From UBA7662 sp036787895 (GTDB lineage: Bacteria; Bacteroidota; Bacteroidia; UBA7662), in assembly GCA_036787895.1 (NCBI GenBank), contig DAIQOK010000008.1, positions 1 to 64,000 on the forward strand: a stretch of 64,000 bases of DNA, in the 5' to 3' direction. The position numbers and the translations under genes are program-made. Positions 58,896-64,000 of this stretch are shown piece after piece. The notes under the pieces are model-generated. The model was not told the origin of the DNA, made no database searches, and saw only the letters and a list, made by a program, of their open reading frames with translations. Within the stretch, counting starts at the first letter, position 1. Each line of letters starts with the position of its first letter.

Positions 58896-60508
58896 TTAAG
58901 TGATTTAAGGGCATGTTTGCCATGAGGAATGCCTTTCTGATCAAACCACTGACTGTGTAATTTGAGCCTCCACAGAAAGTCGGGGTAGTTTTTGTGCTCC
59001 GGATTGGTCCAAAGTACTTCGGATAAAGCTAACATCCGAGGTAGGGCCATATAGCTGACCTGCTTGAAAGTAGGCATGTATTCCGTCCACACATTGCCTT
59101 GCGCACCGAGTATGTATTCGGCCTCGGTTTCATTCAAAACTGCAGGTGTTGGCTGGTAGGCGTAAACTGCCTCCACGGAGTTAAAGCCTCCTATGGCCAG
59201 GGGCTCTGCGCCACGGTCCTCGCTTTGGTAATGATCAAAATAACATGGCCTTCCAGGCGACATCACAGCATAATGCCCGGATTTAGCAGCCGCAATGCCG
59301 CCATCAGTTCCCCGCCAACTCATCACAGTAGCATAAGGTGCCAGACCACCCTCTAAAATCTCATCCCAGCCAATGAGCTTGCGCTTTCGACTGTGCAGGA
59401 AATTTTCCATGCGGGTAATGAAGTAGGATTGAAGCTCATGTTCATCTTTTAAGCCTTTTTCTTTCATACGATGCTGGCATTTAGCACAACTTTTCCAGCG
59501 TGTCTTCGGACATTCGTCGCCACCCACATGGATGTAGGTTGAAGGAAATATGGCGATAATTTCGTCGAGTATGGTTTGCAGAAATACAAAGGTGCTGTCG
59601 TTGCCGGCACAAAAAACATCGTCGAAAACACCCCACCAGCGACCTGTTTCGAATGGCCCTCCAGTGCAGGAATATTGCGGATAAGCGGCCAGCGCGGCCA
59701 GTGCATGTCCGGGCATCTCGATTTCCGGAACAACGGTAATATGCCGGGCAGCAGCATAGGCAACCACCTCCTTCATCTCTTCCTGGGTATAAAAACCGCC
59801 GTATTTTTTGCCGTCAAATTTCATGTCGGATGAAGGACGACCAATCAGCGTTTCCTTCCGCCATCCACCAACTTCAGTCAGCAATGGATAGGCCTTGATT
59901 TCTGCCCGCCAGCCCTGGTCGTCGGTCAAATGCCAGTGAAAGCTGTTCATTTTGTACATCGCCAGGTAGTCGATGTAATGTTTCACTTCGGCAACAGTGA
60001 AAAAATGGCGGCTACAATCCAGGTGCATCCCACGCCAACGGTAAGTTGGCTCGTCGATTAAACTCACTTGCGGCAGCAGCAGGGTAGGAAAGGCGTCACA
60101 CAATTGAAGCAAGGAAACTACAGCATAAAATGCACCTTCAGGACTCGAGGAAACAATCCGGATCTGATAAGCGCTTACTTCCAGTTCATATCCTTCTTGT
60201 AACATCAAGTCGGCTAGCACAAATTCTATTGCCGGTTGTTTGGGTGATGCGACAGTTGCTTTAGAAAGTTGTTGCAGACCTCGGTCGCGTAAACTTTCCT
60301 GCAGGAAACGCGCTGCTATCGGGAATTGGTCTGTGCCTATAAGCTGCGCTTTTTTAAGCTCGAACATGGGGCCGGTGCGCCAACGCACTTCTTGTGGTTG
60401 AGGAATGAAAATTTTAGGCTGGGCAACTGACGAGGAATAAAAACAAAGGTTCATCAACAGCAATAAACAAGTGCGAAATCCACAGGGAAGTTTGGCTTGG
60501 GTCATCAT
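58892..60508 (-). CDS. Exported GH20 beta-N-acetylhexosaminidase
   Basis: A 538-residue family 20 hydrolase that removes terminal beta-GlcNAc/GalNAc. Signal peptide, or possibly a lipobox (NLCFYSSS), in residues 10-30. The small GH20b domain covers about 35-150, and the TIM barrel starts at YRWRGMHLDCSRHFF. The catalytic pair is D331-E332 in HVGGDECPK, and the substrate-binding segments include NSFHWHLTDDQGWR and VVPEIEMPGH. It is the first gene of the four-gene glycoprotein-degradation operon and overlaps the amidase gene by 4 nt. I saw no exact TAnnTTTG upstream. Confidence 0.94.
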   Translation of the reverse strand: MMTQAKLPCGFRTCLLLLMNLCFYSSSVAQPKIFIPQPQEVRWRTGPMFELKKAQLIGTDQFPIAARFLQESLRDRGLQQLSKATVASPKQPAIEFVLADLMLQEGYELEVSAYQIRIVSSSPEGAFYAVVSLLQLCDAFPTLLLPQVSLIDEPTYRWRGMHLDCSRHFFTVAEVKHYIDYLAMYKMNSFHWHLTDDQGWRAEIKAYPLLTEVGGWRKETLIGRPSSDMKFDGKKYGGFYTQEEMKEVVAYAAARHITVVPEIEMPGHALAALAAYPQYSCTGGPFETGRWWGVFDDVFCAGNDSTFVFLQTILDEIIAIFPSTYIHVGGDECPKTRWKSCAKCQHRMKEKGLKDEHELQSYFITRMENFLHSRKRKLIGWDEILEGGLAPYATVMSWRGTDGGIAAAKSGHYAVMSPGRPCYFDHYQSEDRGAEPLAIGGFNSVEAVYAYQPTPAVLNETEAEYILGAQGNVWTEYMPTFKQVSYMALPRMLALSEVLWTNPEHKNYPDFLWRLKLHSQWFDQKGIPHGKHALKSLK

Positions 60509-60602
60509 TAATTCTTTGAAACAAGATAAAAATAAAATGGTACTGCCCGCTAAGGATATATTGCAGCAGAAAGCTTAAGTTTACAAGTGTCAACTACTTC
60601 TT

Positions 60603-61148
60603 ATGAACAAATACATTAAATGGACGCTCATTGTTCTTACAGTCCTCATTCTTGGACTTTGGCTGGCCTTTCGGGTCATGACGGCCAATACCAAAAAGGC
60701 AAGTCCCGAAAAAACAACCACCTATCAGGCCGACAATTACAATATAAAAGTTACCTATTGTAGCCCTTCTAAAAAGGGCAGGGAAATTTTCGGAGCCCTG
60801 GTTCCCTTCGGTGAAATATGGCGGACAGGCGCTAATGAAGCAACCACCTTCACTACCGCTACCGATTTGATTATCGAAGGCAAAACATTACCCGCAGCTA
60901 CCTATACGCTTTGGACTAAACCAGAAGCTACCAGTTGGACAGTCTATTTTAATAGCGGCGAATACCCCTGGGGCGTTAGCTGGGGTGGTAAAGCCAGTCG
61001 TGACCCGGCTTTAGATGTGCTCGCTGTTGAAATACCAGTAACAGAGCTGAATGAAGTTGAGGAAATGTTTACGATTTACCTTTATCCCAACCCTTTACGT
61101 ATGCGATTGGCCTGGGATAAAACATCGGTGGATATAGCCATTCAATAG
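60603..61148 (+). CDS. DUF2911 family protein
   Basis: A 181-residue protein with one N-terminal membrane helix (residues 7-25) and a DUF2911 domain. Its signature is visible: VTYCSPSKKGREIFG, VPFGEIWRTGANEAT, and TYTLWTKPEATSWTVYFN. The family is common in Bacteroidota as exported or membrane-anchored beta proteins of unknown function. The Arg-Thr-Gly-Ala-Asn-Glu segment is its most conserved part and may form a ligand site. It is divergent from the GH20 gene with a 94-nt gap and is followed after 25 nt by a DUF3820 gene. Confidence 0.9.
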   Translation: MNKYIKWTLIVLTVLILGLWLAFRVMTANTKKASPEKTTTYQADNYNIKVTYCSPSKKGREIFGALVPFGEIWRTGANEATTFTTATDLIIEGKTLPAATYTLWTKPEATSWTVYFNSGEYPWGVSWGGKASRDPALDVLAVEIPVTELNEVEEMFTIYLYPNPLRMRLAWDKTSVDIAIQ

Positions 61149-61173
61149 ACTTAGTCTTTAGGATAATAGTAGC

Positions 61174-61419
61174 TTGCAAGCGCCCAACCCACAACTTTTA
61201 TTGGAGCTGGTAAACACACCTATGCCTTTTGGTAAATACAAGTCAACTTTAATCTGCGATTTGCCTGTCTACTATCTCGAATGGTTTGCACGTAAAGGAT
61301 TCCCAAATGGTAAATTGGGACAACTTTTGGAGACGATGCTCGTGATTAAGTCGAACGGATTGGAAAGTCTGCTGCAACCTTTAAAGGTAAAACAAGGAGG
61401 AGAAAAGAGATGTTTTTAA
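61174..61419 (+). CDS. DUF3820 family protein
   Basis: An 81-residue cytoplasmic protein. TPMPFGKYKST, CDLPVYYLEWFARKGFP, GKLGQLL and the NGLESLLQPL stretch are the DUF3820 signature, a small family once described as a putative quorum-sensing-regulated virulence factor; that role is unproven. I use the TTG at 61174 because family proteins have about 15 residues before MPFGKY; an ATG at 61222 would cut directly into the motif. It is 25 nt behind the DUF2911 gene, so co-expression is likely. Confidence 0.85.
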   Translation: MQAPNPQLLLELVNTPMPFGKYKSTLICDLPVYYLEWFARKGFPNGKLGQLLETMLVIKSNGLESLLQPLKVKQGGEKRCF

Positions 61420-61487
61420 GATATGTTTTTTCCGAATTGAGAAAAAATCCCATATTGACACAACTTTTTAATTTTCGATTTTTCTAG

Positions 61488-62345
61488 ATGTTTACGTTAG
61501 CCCACCAGCGGTTTTGGAAACATTGCCTTTTATGCGCATTATTTCTACTTGCAGCGGTAACTCAGCTTCAGGCAGCAAAGGTGAAGGGCAGTTTGTTTAT
61601 CGTGGGCGGTGCGCTCGATACTAGTCTGGCTTTGCGCATGGCCGAGTTGGCGAATGCCCGTACCGGTGGTTATATCGTTGTTTTGCCTCTGGCCAGCGAA
61701 AAGGCAGATTCAGCTGCTTTGAATGCTGTGAAGTTATTCGAATCGCAGGATGTTAGGGCGGTTACCAGTATGTTTGTGGGGCAGACAGACACAGCAAGCC
61801 AGCAGCAGCTGGATAGTATTTTGGGTGCACGTTTAATTTATATGACCGGTGGCGACCAAACCAGGTTGATGCAATTAATTAACCAGCTCAACATTAAAGC
61901 AACGCTTATTTCAGCTTATCAGCAGGGTGCCATGATAGCAGGAAGCAGTGCTGGTGCAGCTGTAATGAGTAAGTGGATGATTACAGGCAATCAGTTGAAA
62001 ACGGCGGACTATGAACCTACTTTTTCGCGGTTGCAGGCAGGGAATCTGGAACTGGCCGAAGGCCTGGGTTTAATTGAGAAGGCGGTTATAGATCAGCATT
62101 TCATAAAAAGAAGCCGATATAATCGACTAATCAGTGCAGTGCTCGAAAACAAAGGTGTAAAAGGTGTCGGCATAGATGAAAAGACTGCCATTTATGTCAA
62201 AGACGGTCGGGCTGAGGTGTATGGTTCCTCTCAGGTAGTGGTTATCACCAGCCGGAAAGCCCGCCCGCCTCAAGCGGGTTTACTTTCTTCGACCAATGTA
62301 CGTCTGACTATTTTATGGGCAGGGGATAGGTTTACGCTGCGGTGA
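61488..62345 (+). CDS. Exported cyanophycinase-like serine peptidase (S51)
   Basis: A 285-residue peptidase of family S51. The signal peptide ends LQAAK. The core has GSLFIVGGALD, YMTGGDQTRLM with the conserved D/Q turn, the nucleophile elbow GSSAGAAVMS (S154), DQHFIKRSRYNR with the His, and GIDEKTAIYV. This set matches cyanophycinase (CphB/CphE) more than PepE dipeptidase. Export suggests that it degrades cyanophycin from other organisms, as CphE does. No cyanophycin synthetase is present in the window. The last 20 residues include an Arg/Pro stretch with a short DNA hairpin. Confidence 0.88.
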   Translation: MFTLAHQRFWKHCLLCALFLLAAVTQLQAAKVKGSLFIVGGALDTSLALRMAELANARTGGYIVVLPLASEKADSAALNAVKLFESQDVRAVTSMFVGQTDTASQQQLDSILGARLIYMTGGDQTRLMQLINQLNIKATLISAYQQGAMIAGSSAGAAVMSKWMITGNQLKTADYEPTFSRLQAGNLELAEGLGLIEKAVIDQHFIKRSRYNRLISAVLENKGVKGVGIDEKTAIYVKDGRAEVYGSSQVVVITSRKARPPQAGLLSSTNVRLTILWAGDRFTLR

Positions 62346-62362
62346 GTTCATTCAAAGCTCTA

Positions 62363-62935
62363 CTACTTTAATCTGTAAATCAAACAGGCGCTTGCAGCGG
62401 GAAGCACCGGAAACTCCAAGAACCCGAATTCGAATAGGCTGGGAGGAGTTTTCCGAATTTGATTATGCTGAACTTCAAATGCTGCGCCTAAGTCTAACTC
62501 AACACCAAATCGTTTGCTAAAATTGATTTCTCTTCCAATTTTCGGACTGAGGTAAGTGTATTCATTGATATACTTATTGTTTTCGGTCCTAAATACACTC
62601 AAGGCCAATCTACAGTACCAGGCATTACGTTCGGTGAACTGTGATTTTTCCGCGAAATAATAACGGATATCACCACTTAAACTGGTCATTGGAAAGTCTT
62701 CAGCACTCCATCTTAGCATACCATAACTTACCCCAAATTGAACCTGTTCAAAAGGAAAGTTTACGCCGATACATACAAGCTCAGGTAGGCCAAAACCTAT
62801 GGATAAACTTGGCCTGACTTGTGCATGAGCTTTTTGAGTTTGAAGAAGTAGAATCAACGAAAAAATACAACCGAAGACGCTTATCTTTTTTTGCAGTTGA
62901 CTAAATGAATGGAAAGGGATAGGTTTAAACGTCAA
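62363..62935 (-). CDS. Small exported barrel-like protein, unknown function
   Basis: A 190-residue protein whose only plausible start is the TTG at 62935; no ATG occurs in the first third. From it a signal-like segment follows (VFGCIFSLILLLQTQ, ending AHAQ). The mature part has beta strands such as VQFGVSYGMLRWS, GDIRYYFAEKS and ASACLIYRLK, in keeping with a small outer-membrane barrel. No family recognised. It lies 22 nt behind the vapC gene on the same strand, so it could be transcribed with the toxin-antitoxin pair, which would be unusual. Confidence 0.6.
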   Translation of the reverse strand: MTFKPIPFHSFSQLQKKISVFGCIFSLILLLQTQKAHAQVRPSLSIGFGLPELVCIGVNFPFEQVQFGVSYGMLRWSAEDFPMTSLSGDIRYYFAEKSQFTERNAWYCRLALSVFRTENNKYINEYTYLSPKIGREINFSKRFGVELDLGAAFEVQHNQIRKTPPSLFEFGFLEFPVLPAASACLIYRLK

Positions 62936-62957
62936 TAGCGTATCTGTTTGATTTGAG

Positions 62958-63386
62958 TTAGCTTAGAATGCCTTTCATTACAGCAACGGCCTCAAGAGGT
63001 GTAAAAACAGCTAAAGTACTTGTTTTAAAATCTTTGGTTTCTCTGGTAACGATGCCATCGAGTTGTAAAATGCCCAAAGCACTATGGTATTGTATGGCAT
63101 CTTCGAAGTCTTTAAAATCTGATTTGAGTGCGTTTCGTATGATTTGCTGGTCAACAGCAATTCCTGTCGTCCAATCCTGTAGCTCAGCTAAAACCGCTAA
63201 GGTTGCGCGATGTGAATTGGTTTGTTTGAGTATGTAGTAAATGTTGTTATAAGATACAGCTGAGACATATATGGTCAGTTCGTTTTTTAGGCTATAATTA
63301 AAAAGTTTGGCCGCATCTCTGGCAAAAGGTCTTCGATCAGCCAAAAAATCGATGAGCACATTCGTATCAAGGAAGAAGTGCTTCAC
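62958..63386 (-). CDS. vapC: PIN-domain toxin (VapC type)
   Basis: A 142-residue PIN-domain RNase. The first acidic residue is D7 in FLDTNVLIDFLADRRPF, further acidic residues lie in DFEDAIQY, and the end GIVTRETKDF matches the final PIN strand. VapC toxins cut tRNA or rRNA; the target here is unknown. Its ATG overlaps the stop of the antitoxin gene by 4 nt (ATGA), the standard arrangement for a VapBC pair. Length is normal and no lesion is seen, so the toxin should be active. Confidence 0.9.
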   Translation of the reverse strand: MKHFFLDTNVLIDFLADRRPFARDAAKLFNYSLKNELTIYVSAVSYNNIYYILKQTNSHRATLAVLAELQDWTTGIAVDQQIIRNALKSDFKDFEDAIQYHSALGILQLDGIVTRETKDFKTSTLAVFTPLEAVAVMKGILS

Positions 63387-63631
63387 GATTTGAATTTTTT
63401 CATAAGTCCTTCCGTGAGCGCTTGATCGTACTCATAATCTACCGCTAACTGCACACTTCCCATCAGTTTTAAAATTCTCGGAGAGATGGCATCCTCTTCA
63501 ATTTCATCACTAGAAAGTGTCATCAGATAATTCTCCACGAGCGCAGACAAACTTTCTCCCTTGTGCTTAGCATACTTTTTTGCTGAAGTAATTACTTCAT
63601 CATCAATAGTTAACGTAAGTTTGGCGGTCAT
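63383..63631 (-). CDS. vapB: Antitoxin, DUF6364/VapB-like
   Basis: An 82-residue protein beginning AKLTLTIDDEVITSAKKYA, the ribbon-helix-helix start of DUF6364-type antitoxins, followed by KGESLSALVENYL. The C-terminal acidic part would bind and block the PIN toxin, while the N-terminal ribbon binds DNA. It is the first gene of the pair (4-nt overlap with vapC) and probably represses its own promoter through the ACACGT sites directly upstream. Confidence 0.88.
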   Translation of the reverse strand: MTAKLTLTIDDEVITSAKKYAKHKGESLSALVENYLMTLSSDEIEEDAISPRILKLMGSVQLAVDYEYDQALTEGLMKKFKS

Positions 63632-63632
63632 G

Positions 63633-63663
63633 ACACGTGTGTTTTAATGGTAAATATACGTGT
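63633..63663 (-). promoter_or_regulatory. Putative antitoxin operator and promoter
   Basis: Directly upstream of the antitoxin ATG is the perfect palindrome ACACGTGT (63633-63640), with a further ACGTGT half-site at 63658-63663. Between them the minus strand reads TATATTTA (63651-63658), seven of eight matches to TAnnTTTG. A ribbon-helix-helix repressor bound here would cover the promoter. Inference from position and symmetry. Confidence 0.5.
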
Positions 63664-63883
63664 AAATTTTAAATTTGTTCTTGAATAGCCAGTGTCATCC
63701 TGATATTTTCTTATTCGCCATGAATGACTGCAAATCAAACGTCCACCCTTTGTAGTACTGGAAACTTGATCCATGTCTGATATAAAATTTTGTCAGTTGG
63801 TGGTAGATGTGATCCGCGTTAATCAAGACTAAGTCAATGATTTGATGGCTGCTAACAGTTTGCTTACGTTCCGATTTTTCGTT
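63664..63883. other. Gene-free stretch
   Basis: A 220-nt gap. The minus strand is open for about 62 codons in the frame of the next gene, but has no start codon for most of that length. I see no terminator, repeat or RNA gene here. Confidence 0.4.
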
Positions 63884-64000
63884 TTACAGCCTGAAAAACA
63901 AGCTGGTGCTTATGCCCGTAAATACTGGTAAATCAATAGTATAGTCATTCAACAATGGGCCTTGCGGCATTTTTCTGGTTCGGACATGTTTTAATAAAAT
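63884..64000 (-). CDS. C-terminal end of a protein cut by the window edge
   Basis: Only 38 codons and the TAA stop are visible; the gene enters from the right edge on the minus strand. The residues include MPQGPLLNDYTIDLPVF followed by a strand ending in FFRL. An ending in a short aromatic beta strand suits the last strand of an outer-membrane barrel. The family cannot be named from this much sequence. Confidence 0.5.
   Translation of the reverse strand: MLLKHVRTRKMPQGPLLNDYTIDLPVFTGISTSLFFRL

Noticed and set aside
54749..60508. Glycan operon as a classical polysaccharide utilisation locus
   Set aside because: No SusC/SusD pair, no sensor or anti-sigma regulator adjoins it.
62264..62285. 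CCCGC/GCGGG hairpin followed by T residues as a terminator
   Set aside because: It is inside the coding region of the cyanophycinase-like gene, only 5 bp long and with a broken T run.
63695..63883. Minus-strand open stretch of 62 codons after the edge gene stop, in the same frame
   Set aside because: It begins right after a TAA and has no ATG until near its end; the protein-like composition is not enough to call a gene.
1..64000. tRNA, rRNA, CRISPR arrays, insertion sequences, prophage or defence islands
   Set aside because: None recognised on either strand; the only mobile-type element is the small toxin-antitoxin pair near the right end.

Overview
This window is chromosomal DNA from a member of the Bacteroidota, probably from the environmental Chitinophagia/Saprospiria/Sphingobacteria side. 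I cannot resolve it further from sequence alone. The reasons are type IX secretion (T9SS) parts (a PorV/PorQ-family barrel, PorT next to ubiE) and T9SS C-terminal sorting tails on secreted proteins; many signal-peptide proteins and outer-membrane barrels; a fused alpha/beta 2-oxo acid dehydrogenase E1; a serC-serA-DUF1015 operon; and at least twelve exact copies of the Bacteroidota -7 promoter box TAnnTTTG just upstream of start codons. Shine-Dalgarno sites are mostly absent. No rRNA, tRNA, CRISPR array, insertion sequence or prophage was seen.

Layout. 0.2-2 kb: a three-gene cassette (Cys-rich secreted peptide, lipoprotein, CxxC thioredoxin-like protein). 2-5.3 kb (minus): serine biosynthesis serC-serA with a DUF1015 protein. 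5.5-9.2 kb: sensor kinase, PorV-like barrel, tyrS. 9.2-9.65 kb: gene-free stretch with a GC-rich decamer run. 9.65-14.2 kb: glgB plus a DUF3536/GH57 enzyme. 14.4-16.8 kb: orphan urocanate hydratase and a small barrel. 16.9-23 kb: overlapping run tatC-rpiB-M28 peptidase-lutB-E1. 23-28.7 kb: an 1878-residue T9SS cargo protein, closed by a strong terminator. 28.8-33.9 kb: rpmE2, a secreted nuclease/phosphatase-fold protein, engB, menG/ubiE, porT, an SDR, dcd. 34-36.5 kb: glycosyltransferase plus GH57. 36.5-40.7 kb (minus): zinc-ribbon protein, a bare T9SS tail protein, a PAS kinase-like protein without an ATPase domain, WD40. 40.8-45.3 kb: phosphopantetheinyl transferase, dnaG, a secreted YidD variant with two membrane-linked partners. 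45.3-49.5 kb (minus): three-gene envelope operon including a repeat-LamG-trypsin fusion. 49.7-53.9 kb: trans-sulfuration enzyme, Kazal lipoprotein, TIGR02757, a mini Pta-like protein, mnmE. 54.0-54.7 kb: broken lamin-tail-domain gene. 54.7-60.5 kb (minus): four overlapping genes for glycoprotein breakdown (GH20, GlcNAc-Asn amidase, CutC, GH2 mannosidase). 60.6-64 kb: DUF2911, DUF3820, exported cyanophycinase-like enzyme, a small barrel, a VapBC-type toxin-antitoxin pair and the 3' end of a further minus-strand gene.

The genes are mainly housekeeping and envelope functions. The two glycogen/alpha-glucan blocks (9.65-14.2 and 34-36.5 kb) probably work together. The most coherent non-standard system is the 54.7-60.5 kb operon, whose enzymes could strip an N-linked glycan to its GlcNAc-Asn root and place CutC in a sugar context. 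Genes are tightly packed: seven convergent gene pairs overlap at their 3' ends or lie within 2 nt of each other.
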